Below, in pieces: positions 8,539 through 17,181 of a stretch of 64,000 nt of DNA; the first letter of the stretch is position 1; every line of letters begins with the position of its first letter. The stretch is from Thiocystis violacea. GTDB taxonomy: Bacteria; Pseudomonadota; Gammaproteobacteria; Chromatiales; Chromatiaceae. The stretch is taken from contig NZ_NRRF01000025.1 of assembly GCF_016583565.1 (NCBI RefSeq), positions 1 to 64,000 on the forward strand. The letters run 5' to 3'. The position numbers and the translations under genes are program-made. The notes beneath the pieces are model-generated. The model was given only the letters and a program-made list of their open reading frames with translations. It searched no databases and was not told the origin of the DNA.

Positions 8539-11471
8539 GAGGCATACCTACGCAGCAAGTCGAGGACTTCGAGCTCTTGGTATGGCTTCGTCAGATACGC
8601 ATTGACGCCTGCTTCCTGCGCCCGCTTGCGATGTTTGTCCTGTGAACGGGACGTAATCATGACAATCGGTAATGACTTCGTCGCCTGTCGGCCACGCAGA
8701 TGCTCGGTGAGCTCGATTCCGTTCATCCGCGGCATCTCCAAGTCCAAGAGCACCGCCGCGGGGTGTCTCGCCTCGATGGCGTCCGCCGCTTCCAGACCAT
8801 CCTTCGCCGTACGCACGCGATAGCCCGCATCATTGAGCATTTGGCTTAGGCTGTTGCGAACGCTGAGCGAGTCGTCGACCACCAAGATGTCTTTTTCGTC
8901 TCGTGGGTTGTGAAGCGGGCGCCCCCGTGGCAGTGCATTGGACGAGACGGTTTCGGAGCGCAGCAGCAAACGCCCGGCATCGACCAATGGCACGACATGC
9001 CCATCTCCCAGGACCGAAATCCCGATCAAGCCTGGGATATTCTCGAGATAGCGACCTGGCTGTTTGAGCACCAAATCGTCGGCGTCCAGCACGCGATCCA
9101 CGACAAGTGCGAGCAAGCCCGCGGTCCCGCCATTGACGAGAAGCACTGGCCGCGCGTCCGTCGCGTCGTCCTCTAGGGCGCGTTGCCCGGCGTAGGCGAA
9201 CAAATCACCCGCCAGTTTGACCGAGCTCGCCGTATCGTCTATCCGAAAGATCCACTCCGACCCCATCTTCGCGATGTGCCGCGTCCCCCCGTGAACGACA
9301 CGCTTCACGGCGTCCACCGGTATCGCCACGGTCTGTTGTGCCACCTCGATCAACATGGCATGAACGACCCCCAGCGTCAGCGGCAGCCGCAGTGTCATGA
9401 CCGCGCCTTGCCCGGTGCGGCTGGAAATGCCAAGGCTTCCCTTGAGTTGCTGGACGCTTGAATTGACGATATCCATTCCGACACCGCGCCCCGACACTGG
9501 AGTGACTTCGGCCGCGGTCGAGAAGCCTGGTTGCAGGATCATATTGGCCAGCACGCCTTCGCTGGGGTTCTCATCTTCACGCATCAGACCGAGTGACAGT
9601 GCTTTCTCGCGAAGTCGCACATAGTCGAGACCACGGCCATCGTCTTGGCATCGAATGACGACCTTGTCGCCTTCCCGTGCAAAGCGGACTTCAACCGCTC
9701 CCTGTGGCGACTTTCCGAGCCGCGCTCGTTCTTCCGGCGACTCGATCCCATGGTCGATGGCGTTGCGAATGAGGTGGATCAGCGGTTCGGCGAGTTCACC
9801 GAGCACATAGCTGTCGACGAGCACATCCTCACCGCTGATGCTGATCGCGACGTCCTTACCCGTCTGATGGCCGGTGTGCCGAACGGCACGCTTGAGCCTG
9901 TCGCAGATGCGCGCGGCTGGAACCATGCGCGATTCCAGTAGACCGCCCTGCAAATCATCCTGCATCCTCGTTTGCGCAGTGAAGGTGTTCTTGAGTGTCT
10001 CCAACTCGGATTGGACGCGGTCTGTCAGCAGATTGAAGTCGGCAAAGGACTCGATGAACGCGTGGGAGTGGCTGTGCAGTTCGTTGTAGCGGTCCATCTC
10101 CAACGCATCGAAGGTGTCACTGCCTTCGCTGGTGCTGGCGGCTCCCTGCGAGCGCCCGGCACTCACGCCCTGCACGTCGACCAACTGCTCCATGGCATAG
10201 GCATGCTCTCGCAGCAAGAGATTCTGACGTTGCAGTGCATCGACGACGTCGGAGAACCCGCCGAGCAAGCTGCGGATCCTGCCTTGGCGAATCGTAATCT
10301 CGCCCGCGACCCGCGCCAGGCGATCGATATGCGCGGTCGGCACGTTCAGCATCGCCGTCCGCTTCGTCACCTCTGGCCTCTGCTGCCCCGAGTCCGCCTT
10401 AGGGGTAGGCATCTTCTGGACCGGTGCTGCTGCATCCGCTGATGTGTGCCTCGGCTCCTGAGCGGTTGCCAACGGCTCCGCCAGCGTCATCTCCGGGACC
10501 GAGAGCGCAGACATCCAACCCGGTTCACCCACCGTCGCTTCAGGCACGCCCTGAACAGCGACGCCAGCCATGACGCCATCGAGTCGGCCGGCGACATCGA
10601 GAACGGCCTGGAGCAGCTCGCCGCGATCCTCCGGAGCCGGCTCCTCCCCGAGCAGGCTGCCGACCATCGACTCGATACAGTCGGCGATGCGCACCAAGAG
10701 CGCGGCCAACGCCGGATCCGGCTGCGTGTCGCGTCGAACGAGGGCCTCCAGGATATCCTCGGTGTGATGGGTCATGGCCGCGATCGCGCGCACTCCGATC
10801 GTGCTCGCGGCGCCTTTCAGCGTATGGATGACACGCCTCGCCTCATCGATCGCGCTGATGCCTCCTTGGCCTCGGGCGACCTCTGCAATCACCGACGAAT
10901 AGTGCGATGCATGCCTGGGGGCTTCCATCAGGAAGGACTCGATCAGCTGCGGATGCAAGTCCCCTGGGAGTTCCAAGCTCAGATCGTCGGCGCCAGATAC
11001 CGGCTGCATCGGCGCGGTCGGTTCATCCGCCTGCCCGTTTCGCTCGATATCCGAGCACAGGTGCTGAAATGTTTCCGCGCGTTGATGCTCATCCATGGGC
11101 ATCGGCCAGTGCGCGCTCGCGAGGTGCTCGACGAGCCGTCTGGCACGCTCCTGGTCATGCGGCTTCGCCAGATATTCGAGCAGGTGTTGCGGCCATTCGG
11201 CGAGCAGATCGAGCACAGCCTCAGGCGTTTCGTCGGCCAAGGCGAGCACGTTGCTCTGAACGACGTCACAGAGCGTCTCGATGCCGGTCAGCTCCAGCAT
11301 CTCGGCGACATCGTGGACACGCGTGACCTGGTCGACGTAGCTGGTGCATGCCGCGTTCGCCACGTCGGCCTGGCCTGTCGCATCGCGCCACGCATGGGCG
11401 GCAGTGCGCATCACGTCTTCGGCTTCGACGACCTCGTCGTGTAAGACCGCCAGCAGCTCTTTGATGGACAT
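8535..11471 (-). CDS. Hybrid CheA-type histidine kinase with C-terminal receiver (ChpA/PilL-like)
   Basis: A 978-residue kinase. Order: an N-terminal helical domain (about 1-150) with no phosphorylatable His motif, like the FimL/Hpt-like start of ChpA; an Hpt domain with RRVIHTLKGAAS (His216); a long linker; the dimerisation domain (about 375-530); the HATPase domain with LIRNAIDHG (Asn570), DDGRGLD and SGRGVGMDIV; a CheW-like domain (about 700-840); and a receiver (about 861-975) with DD866-867, phospho-acceptor Asp910 and Lys962. It should phosphorylate the two operon response regulators and its own receiver. No CheB, CheR or CheZ lies in the cluster, so adaptation must come from elsewhere or be absent. 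Confidence 0.92.
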   Translation of the reverse strand: MSIKELLAVLHDEVVEAEDVMRTAAHAWRDATGQADVANAACTSYVDQVTRVHDVAEMLELTGIETLCDVVQSNVLALADETPEAVLDLLAEWPQHLLEYLAKPHDQERARRLVEHLASAHWPMPMDEHQRAETFQHLCSDIERNGQADEPTAPMQPVSGADDLSLELPGDLHPQLIESFLMEAPRHASHYSSVIAEVARGQGGISAIDEARRVIHTLKGAASTIGVRAIAAMTHHTEDILEALVRRDTQPDPALAALLVRIADCIESMVGSLLGEEPAPEDRGELLQAVLDVAGRLDGVMAGVAVQGVPEATVGEPGWMSALSVPEMTLAEPLATAQEPRHTSADAAAPVQKMPTPKADSGQQRPEVTKRTAMLNVPTAHIDRLARVAGEITIRQGRIRSLLGGFSDVVDALQRQNLLLREHAYAMEQLVDVQGVSAGRSQGAASTSEGSDTFDALEMDRYNELHSHSHAFIESFADFNLLTDRVQSELETLKNTFTAQTRMQDDLQGGLLESRMVPAARICDRLKRAVRHTGHQTGKDVAISISGEDVLVDSYVLGELAEPLIHLIRNAIDHGIESPEERARLGKSPQGAVEVRFAREGDKVVIRCQDDGRGLDYVRLREKALSLGLMREDENPSEGVLANMILQPGFSTAAEVTPVSGRGVGMDIVNSSVQQLKGSLGISSRTGQGAVMTLRLPLTLGVVHAMLIEVAQQTVAIPVDAVKRVVHGGTRHIAKMGSEWIFRIDDTASSVKLAGDLFAYAGQRALEDDATDARPVLLVNGGTAGLLALVVDRVLDADDLVLKQPGRYLENIPGLIGISVLGDGHVVPLVDAGRLLLRSETVSSNALPRGRPLHNPRDEKDILVVDDSLSVRNSLSQMLNDAGYRVRTAKDGLEAADAIEARHPAAVLLDLEMPRMNGIELTEHLRGRQATKSLPIVMITSRSQDKHRKRAQEAGVNAYLTKPYQELEVLDLLRRYAS

Positions 11472-11486
11472 TGGTTTCGGCCGACC

Positions 11487-13277
11487 TCAGGAGGCTTGAG
11501 GAAGCTGGAACACCGCGACCGAGCGCGTCAGTTGCTCGGCAAACCCAGCGAGGTTCGCGCTCTGCTCACGTTGCACCGTGAGCTCCTTGTGCGTTTCGAG
11601 CGATTGCTGCCTCAGCACATCGGCGCTGTCGGCAATCTCACCCGTGAGCTCCGCTTGCCTTGCCGACGAGCCGGCGATCTGTTGGACCACATCCGCCAGA
11701 ACGTTGGCCGTGGTTCGGGTGGCGACCATCTGTTGTCGCGCCTGCTCCGAAAGCTCGGCACCGCTGACCACCTCGGAGACGGCCTTCTCCATGGTTGCGA
11801 TCGTGTCGTTGGTCTCGAGCTGAATGTTGTGGATCAAGGAGGCGATCTGGTCGGTTGCCTTACGCGAGCTGTCCGCCAATGTCTTGACCTCCTCGGCGAC
11901 GACCGAGAAGCCCCGTCCCGCTTCGCCGGCACTCGATGCCTGAATACGTGCGTTGAGTGCCAAGACATGGGTCCGTTCGGCGATGTCCTTGATGATGCCG
12001 ACGATGCCGCTGATCTCCTGCGAACGCTCACCCAGCCGTTTGATGCGTTTGCTGGTCTCTTGAATGGACTCGCGGATGCGGCTCATCCCCTCGGTCGTGC
12101 TGAGAACCGAACTCAGACCCTGTTCCGTCGAGCTGGTCGCTTCTGCGGCGACCACTTGACAACGATCGGCAAGCTCCACCACCTGTGCCATCGATGTCGA
12201 CGCCTGGCTCAACTTCTCGAGCGTCTTTTCCAGGATCGACAGGTTCATATCGGCCGCGTGAGAGACCGTGTTCGCCTGACGATCCACGGAAGCCGAACCC
12301 TCCTTGACACGCTCAGCAATGCCGCGAACGTCGTTCAGAACCTCAGCGATGTCCGCCACGGCACCGTTGATGGAGTCGGAGATCGCCCCCGTCACGTCGT
12401 CCGTCACCGGCACGTTGATGCGCAAGTCGCGGTTCGCCAGATCCCCCGTCGCCTCCAGGATGCGAATGATCGAGTTGTTGAGGGAGTCGTTTTCCTTCTG
12501 GATCTCCGCGAACTGTTCAACGCGCTCATCGAGGAGACGGTCGAAGGCCGTTGCGAGCACGTGCAGCTCGTCGCCATTGCCCAGTCGGCAACGGGCGCTG
12601 TAGTCCCCGGCCGTGATGGTTTCGACCACACGGATGATGTGGTCGGTGGAGCCGATGATCTTGCGATAAAGCAGGTAGATCGCGAGCGGAACCAGCACTA
12701 GCAGCAGTGTCGTCGTCGCAATCAGGACGCTGCGCGCTTGACTACCGGCCGCCGCAAGCTCGGTCGAGTTGGTCTGGAGCTGGCCGCGGATCGCCCGCGA
12801 GTTCTCCTGGAGCGCACCCAAGACGTCGCCGGCAACCGCTTTGAAGCCGGTCTCAGGCTCGTACATGAGACGGTTTCCCGCCTCGCGGCCTTCGAGCAGG
12901 TAGGCCTTGGACATCTGAACACCGAGAGGACCGAGATCGGCGAGCTTGCGACGGAGGTCCTCGACGAAGCGACTGTCCTCTCCCAGCGCGATGTCTCCCA
13001 GACGGGTGTTGACCCCGGCCAACAGCGCTCGGGCTTGGGCGTCGCTTTCCAGATCGCCCGTCAAGGCGATATTGCGCAAATGGGAGATGGCGTCGCCAGT
13101 CTCGGACAAGGCGTCGGAGGACGCCAACATCGCCGTGGCAAGCTCATTGTCGCGTCCGAGCGCATTGTCGAGCTTGTTGAGCAGAAGGATGTCCTCCACC
13201 AACAACAGGACAAGCAATCCAACCATGCCGATGGCAAGCGCAGACAACGCCCGACGGATGCTGATTCTACGTAACAT
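11487..13277 (-). CDS. Methyl-accepting chemotaxis protein
   Basis: A 596-residue chemoreceptor: TM1 at about residues 8-30, a ~155-residue periplasmic four-helix-type sensor region, TM2 near 190-210, HAMP, and a long cytoplasmic coiled coil with tip residues ERTHVLALNARIQASSAGEA. The tip differs from the common '[21 protein letters not shown]' and resembles Pil-Chp-type receptors. The ATG at 13277 (MLRRISIRRAL) is chosen because GGAG lies 8 bases upstream; a longer frame from 13334 would overlap the intergenic gap to the binding-protein gene. It lies between the kinase and a periplasmic binding-protein gene, which may supply its ligand. Confidence 0.9.
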   Translation of the reverse strand: MLRRISIRRALSALAIGMVGLLVLLLVEDILLLNKLDNALGRDNELATAMLASSDALSETGDAISHLRNIALTGDLESDAQARALLAGVNTRLGDIALGEDSRFVEDLRRKLADLGPLGVQMSKAYLLEGREAGNRLMYEPETGFKAVAGDVLGALQENSRAIRGQLQTNSTELAAAGSQARSVLIATTTLLLVLVPLAIYLLYRKIIGSTDHIIRVVETITAGDYSARCRLGNGDELHVLATAFDRLLDERVEQFAEIQKENDSLNNSIIRILEATGDLANRDLRINVPVTDDVTGAISDSINGAVADIAEVLNDVRGIAERVKEGSASVDRQANTVSHAADMNLSILEKTLEKLSQASTSMAQVVELADRCQVVAAEATSSTEQGLSSVLSTTEGMSRIRESIQETSKRIKRLGERSQEISGIVGIIKDIAERTHVLALNARIQASSAGEAGRGFSVVAEEVKTLADSSRKATDQIASLIHNIQLETNDTIATMEKAVSEVVSGAELSEQARQQMVATRTTANVLADVVQQIAGSSARQAELTGEIADSADVLRQQSLETHKELTVQREQSANLAGFAEQLTRSVAVFQLPQAS

Positions 13278-13305
13278 GCTTAGGTCTCCGAATGTCGCGC
13301 TTGAT

Positions 13306-14469
13306 TTAGTAAAGCCAGCGATGGTTGTCGCCAATGACAGTGATATTCACGAGTTCCGAGCCCTGATGCTGGGTCGGATCCCAGTTGATTTTGAAGCCGC
13401 CAACATCGAACTCACCGAATGACTCGAAGGCTGCTACCAACCGCTCTCGCGTGAGATCCCTGCCCGCGTCCTGCAGCCCTTTCACGAACACCTTCGCGGC
13501 AATGAAACCTTCCAGGCTACCAAAGGAAATCGGGCTTTGCGGCGCGAAACGCTGAAGCAAGGCGTTGTATTCCTTGACCACCGGCACGTCGAGATCACCT
13601 GGAAACGGCATCACCTGTGAGACCACGACACCGCGTCCATCCAGCCAGAGATCCGTCGCCAATGCCTTACTGCCGACAAACGACACGTTATAGAAGCGTG
13701 CGTCGATCCCCTCGCTTTTCGCCCGACGAATGAACTCCGCACATGAGGAATAGGCGCTGATCATCATGACCGCGTCTGGGTCGGCGGCCTTTATGCGCTT
13801 CACTGCCTCTGCGACATCGATGCTGTTGCGTTCGACCGTAGCCGTGGTGCTCAGCGCCAGATTGCGTTTTTCGAGAGCGTTTTGAACGCCTGTTAGACCA
13901 GCCTTCCCATAGCTGTCATCCTGGTAGAAGACCGCGATGTTGTTCAGCCCCGCGCGCACTGCGTCCTCGACCATCGCATCGGTCTCCTGGCCATAGCTCG
14001 CCCGGAGGTTGAAGACGTTGTGGTTGGTTGGCGTACGCAGCAGTTCGGCACCTGTGAAGGGTGCGATGAAAGGCACCTGATACTTATCGACGAGCGGCAA
14101 GGCCGCTTTGCTCGTCGGTGTCCCGATGTAGCCGAATAGGCCGAAGACATGATCGTCGTTGATCAATCGCTCGGTGTTGACGACCGTTCTATCCGGCTCA
14201 TACCCATCGTCGATCGAGACCAGCATGATGTTGCGACCATGCACGCCGCCCTCGCCATTGATGTAGTCGAAATACAGCATGGCACCACGCCGAAACTCGG
14301 TACCAAGCGCAGCGGCGGGGCCCGTGAATGCCGCTGATTGACCGAGCACGACGAGACTGTCGTAGACGCCTGGTTCCGCTGTCGGGCGCCGCTCGCCCGA
14401 GTAGAGGGAGCCTGACATCAGCAGTAATCCGAGAGCGAGATTGATTAGGTGAAAGCGTCGTTGGCTCAT
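13306..14469 (-). CDS. ABC-type periplasmic ligand-binding protein (LivJ/Peripla_BP_6 type) in a chemosensory operon
   Basis: A 387-residue exported protein with a signal peptide (about 1-25) and the branched-chain-amino-acid/urea-type binding fold: LGQSAAFTGPAAALGTEFRRG near the N-terminus, the GLFGYIGTPTSKAALPL hinge, and AVFYQDDSYGKAG. A GGAG precedes the ATG by 5 bases. There is no permease or ATPase gene nearby; it sits between the MCP and a CheW gene on the same strand. The likely role is ligand capture for presentation to the receptor rather than uptake. The ligand cannot be read from the sequence; short-chain amino acids, urea or amides are family precedents. Confidence 0.85.
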   Translation of the reverse strand: MSQRRFHLINLALGLLLMSGSLYSGERRPTAEPGVYDSLVVLGQSAAFTGPAAALGTEFRRGAMLYFDYINGEGGVHGRNIMLVSIDDGYEPDRTVVNTERLINDDHVFGLFGYIGTPTSKAALPLVDKYQVPFIAPFTGAELLRTPTNHNVFNLRASYGQETDAMVEDAVRAGLNNIAVFYQDDSYGKAGLTGVQNALEKRNLALSTTATVERNSIDVAEAVKRIKAADPDAVMMISAYSSCAEFIRRAKSEGIDARFYNVSFVGSKALATDLWLDGRGVVVSQVMPFPGDLDVPVVKEYNALLQRFAPQSPISFGSLEGFIAAKVFVKGLQDAGRDLTRERLVAAFESFGEFDVGGFKINWDPTQHQGSELVNITVIGDNHRWLY

Positions 14470-14630
14470 GTTTTCTCCATGAGCGGCGGCTTGAATGAGT
14501 TCAAAATGAATCGTGTAACTGCAACCGGGGCCAATGTGCGGGGTAACCCATGCCCATGCCGCCTCTTAAACCATGATTGCGCGAAAAGGGTCTCTCGCGA
14601 TAACTGATCTCCTGGTGTCCAGCGTTCGGG

Positions 14631-15191
14631 CTACTGCACGCCAATGAAGCTCTGTTCCGTGAATGCCTCCAGCAGAGACTCGAGTGCGACGACGATCCGC
14701 AGAACGCCATCGTCGTCATACGCAGCGACGACGTGGTCACTCAGGCGCGCATGCAGCGCCGCCTGGCCCTCGCTGAGCCGACTGTTCCGATTGAGCATCA
14801 AGGTATCCGGCAGCCCGTCGACAAGAACGCCCAAGGGCTCGTCGGACCGGCCCGCGACCATCAGCCAGCGTTTACCATCGGTCGACGGGAACCCCAGCAG
14901 CGCCGTCAGGTCCGCAACTGGGAGGATCTTGCCGTGAAGAGTTGCGGTGCCAACCAGGCAGTCGGGAAGATGAGGAATCGGAAAAATGACCGGTACTTCA
15001 GCGACCTCGGCGACGGATTCGAGCGCACAGGCGAGATTGAATGGGCCCACGGTAAACCCGAGGACTTCTTCTTGCCCTCCGTCGGCGACTGCTTGCGGCG
15101 CAGTGCGGACAGCGTCGAACTGACGACGACCGGACAATGCAGCAACTGGGTCAGGAATCGGAGAGAATTGGGTACTCATAGGTCGTTCCAT
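14631..15191 (-). CDS. CheW coupling protein
   Basis: A 186-residue protein with a ~45-residue N-terminal extension followed by a complete CheW domain (about 45-180): VLGFTVGPFNLACALESVAEV, PHLPDCLVGTATLHGKILPVADLTALLG, and a closing strand. This is the most canonical of the three CheW-like proteins in the operon, so it is the best candidate for the receptor-kinase coupler. It lies between a CheY-like gene (upstream) and the binding-protein gene (downstream, after a ~160-base gap in which nothing is seen). An alternative start at 15179 would remove four residues. Confidence 0.87.
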   Translation of the reverse strand: MERPMSTQFSPIPDPVAALSGRRQFDAVRTAPQAVADGGQEEVLGFTVGPFNLACALESVAEVAEVPVIFPIPHLPDCLVGTATLHGKILPVADLTALLGFPSTDGKRWLMVAGRSDEPLGVLVDGLPDTLMLNRNSRLSEGQAALHARLSDHVVAAYDDDGVLRIVVALESLLEAFTEQSFIGVQ

Positions 15192-15206
15192 CGCTGACTC
15201 GGGGTG

Positions 15207-15569
15207 TCAAAGCGCTTTCAAACAGTCGAGTATCTGTTGGCTTTCATAAGGCTTGGGCATCAGGCCGGACGCCCCGACTTGCTTTGCGTACATATGGTCG
15301 ACACGCTGGCTCTTAGAGGTGACGAGGAACACCGGAACCGCGTTCATGTCCGCCTGTTTCTTGATCTCCCGGCACGCCTGAAAACCGTTCGTTCCCTCCA
15401 TGACGACGTCAAGAAAGATGATGTCAGGCCGCTCCGACTGTGCCTTTCCGATCGCCTCGGCGCCAGACGTTGCAGTGATCACGGTATGTCCGACATCACT
15501 GAGAATTTGTTGAATACGTGTCAAGTCGGTCAGTGAGTCATCGACCACAAGGATCTTAGTCATTGACAT
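15207..15569 (-). CDS. Single-domain response regulator, PilH/CheY-like
   Basis: A 120-residue receiver domain: ILVVDDSLTD with the acidic pair, a phospho-acceptor Asp in DIIFLDVVMEG, Thr/Ser in FLVTSKS, and Lys in MPKPY. It has no output domain, so it signals by protein contact, as CheY, PilG and PilH do. The ATG at 15569 (MSMTKILVVDD) has a GGGAG six bases upstream; a longer frame from 15608 adds a non-homologous tail. Next to a ChpA-like kinase, PilH-like receivers usually act as phosphate sinks or as second outputs. Confidence 0.9.
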   Translation of the reverse strand: MSMTKILVVDDSLTDLTRIQQILSDVGHTVITATSGAEAIGKAQSERPDIIFLDVVMEGTNGFQACREIKKQADMNAVPVFLVTSKSQRVDHMYAKQVGASGLMPKPYESQQILDCLKAL

Positions 15570-15677
15570 AGGAAGCTCCCAATTCGTTTGAAGATCGCCG
15601 CTCCGCAAGGCAGTGCCATCTGCATCAATCGCGACGAAGAAATAGATGGATTCTTGATCCGATCACCCTGCGCAATG

Positions 15678-16484
15678 CTAGAGGTCTAGATGTTTCTTGA
15701 GTACACGCTCAAGGTCTCCCTGCGAAAGCGGTTTGGTCAAATAGCTGTTCGAGCCCGCCATCTTTCCCTTTACCTTGTCAATGGGGGAGGTTCTTCCCGT
15801 GAGCATGATGACCGGCGTTTCCCGTGTGGCCGGGTTGGCTTTGATGCGTCTACAGAGTTTGTAGCCATCCAATAAACCCGGCACCTCGACGTCGAGAAAG
15901 GCGATATCGTAGGGGCTGTCCATTGCGGATTTCGATGCCGCGTCTGCGCTCTCGAAGGCGTCGCAGGCGATGCTCAGATGAGATAGGCTCAGCGTCATCA
16001 AAGAGCGTACCGTCGGGCTGTCATCGACGATCAAGGCTTTGAATCGTGCTGCTCGATTGGATCGTTCGGCCTCCGCGACTGCCATCCCGCGAAGTTGTAC
16101 TTCATCGATGCCGCCCTCGGCGATCGAGGGCACGAAACCCAGCTCCGTCAGCACGATCCTGTCGAGTTCGCGCAATAGATGTTGGATGCGCATCGGGCGT
16201 TGCACGATGCGATCCCTCATCTCGGCGGCAAGATCGGTTCGGGCCGTGACGGCGATTGCGATCGAGTCGGCGGATCGAATTGAATACGTCTTCCACAACG
16301 CGACTGCATCGGCATCGTCGTAATCGATCATGTTGATGGGGGCTGGCTCGGCGAGGTCCATTCCATCGACGATTTCATAATGCCAGGCCCGGTTGCCGTG
16401 GAGTGAAAACAGGTTGTGGAGTACCCTGCGTTCCGCATTCCGCAATCCGAAGACGCCAATTGTGTATATCGTATTCCTATCCAA
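15678..16484 (-). CDS. Response regulator with novel N-terminal domain, PilG-position
   Basis: A 268-residue protein. The C-terminal ~125 residues are a receiver: FKALIVDDSPTVRSLM, phospho-acceptor Asp in DIAFLDVEVPG, MLTGRTSP and LTKPLSQ. The first ~140 residues (starting TIGVFGLRNAERRVLHNLFSLH) form a separate globular domain that I do not recognise; it is not an HTH or GGDEF. As the first gene of the chemosensory operon it occupies the position of pilG and likely carries the main output. The N-terminal domain may contact the effector machinery, for example a motor or pilus regulator. Confidence 0.85.
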   Translation of the reverse strand: MDRNTIYTIGVFGLRNAERRVLHNLFSLHGNRAWHYEIVDGMDLAEPAPINMIDYDDADAVALWKTYSIRSADSIAIAVTARTDLAAEMRDRIVQRPMRIQHLLRELDRIVLTELGFVPSIAEGGIDEVQLRGMAVAEAERSNRAARFKALIVDDSPTVRSLMTLSLSHLSIACDAFESADAASKSAMDSPYDIAFLDVEVPGLLDGYKLCRRIKANPATRETPVIMLTGRTSPIDKVKGKMAGSNSYLTKPLSQGDLERVLKKHLDL

Positions 16485-16733
16485 GGTATCAGTCCTGCCG
16501 CAGTGCGGGGCGTCACATCGCTGCCATGATCAATCCCTCCGCCACAATGGATCGCTGTGAGGTTGTCACCTGCCATTAGCGGGTTCGCGAACAGCGACGC
16601 CACCGATTCAGTCACGAATGGATGAGGAGTGCTACGGGCTCCAAGGCACGCGGAGGGAATCATAGTCTTCAGAAGACGCAGGGAGTGTGAGAGCGTCCAC
16701 TCTTTCGCCCGAAAGAGCAGCGCCGAGCGATAC

Positions 16734-16784
16734 CGCGCCAGGGACTCCGCACGCGGCTCGATCTGCTGGATGACGAGCGGCGGG
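16734..16784 (-). pseudogene. Fragment of the HAMP-protein gene
   Basis: About 50 bases match positions 19443-19494 inside the intact HAMP membrane-protein gene, in the same orientation, with roughly seven mismatches; a run of 16 or more bases, from CTGCTGGA onward, is identical. Too short to encode anything, it is a rearrangement scar. Confidence 0.7.
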
Positions 16785-16803
16785 CGTCTTGGACGAGGAT
16801 GTA

Positions 16804-16918
16804 GCGATCGAGGACATCATGGCCTGCGTCGGCTCGGTGCCCGATCGCAGTGGGGCGGACGGCATCAACCAGGAGCTGAGCGACCAGTTCTTCGAGGAGG
16901 CCGCCGCCTTACCTTGCG
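16804..16918 (+). pseudogene. Fragment of the large EF-hand membrane-protein gene
   Basis: About 113 bases match 20718-20825 of the intact gene almost perfectly (only a few differences), in the same orientation, encoding IEDIMACVGSVPDRSGADGI and the following residues. No start or stop of its own. With the HAMP fragment just to its left, it keeps the gene order of the intact locus but lacks the ~1.2 kb between. Confidence 0.85.
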
Positions 16919-17181
16919 CCGGCTTCGCGTCTGGATGAGATGGCGTCAGTGGCCCGCTCGCGGATCAGGCGGTGCCGCAGAGCTGGGACATGACGTCGGA
17001 CGCGCTATCGGGCTAGCGTCCTGTATCCGCTGCTGTCGGATCTCGCGATGCGGATCTGGGTGCCCGTGCATCTGTTTTCGACTCAGGACGCGAAAGCGCT
17101 GGCGCAGCGCCGCGGTTTCTTGCGGGCTCAGGATGCGCGCCCCTCTTGATCATGAACGTCGGGCGGTCGGGAGGATCCGCC

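Larger units (their letters stand above)
16485..17181. other. Gene-free region with relics of neighbouring genes
   Basis: Upstream of the chemosensory operon. Apart from the duplicated fragments at 16734-16784 and 16804-16918 (listed separately), a frame around 17025-17150 reads LYPLLSDLAMRIWVPVHLFSTQD, which looks like the end of a lost gene that I cannot name. The operon promoter should lie within about 150 bases right of 16484. Confidence 0.5.

Noticed and set aside
13306..14469. Part of a complete ABC transporter
   Set aside because: No permease or ATPase gene within the window on either side; only chemosensory genes are adjacent.
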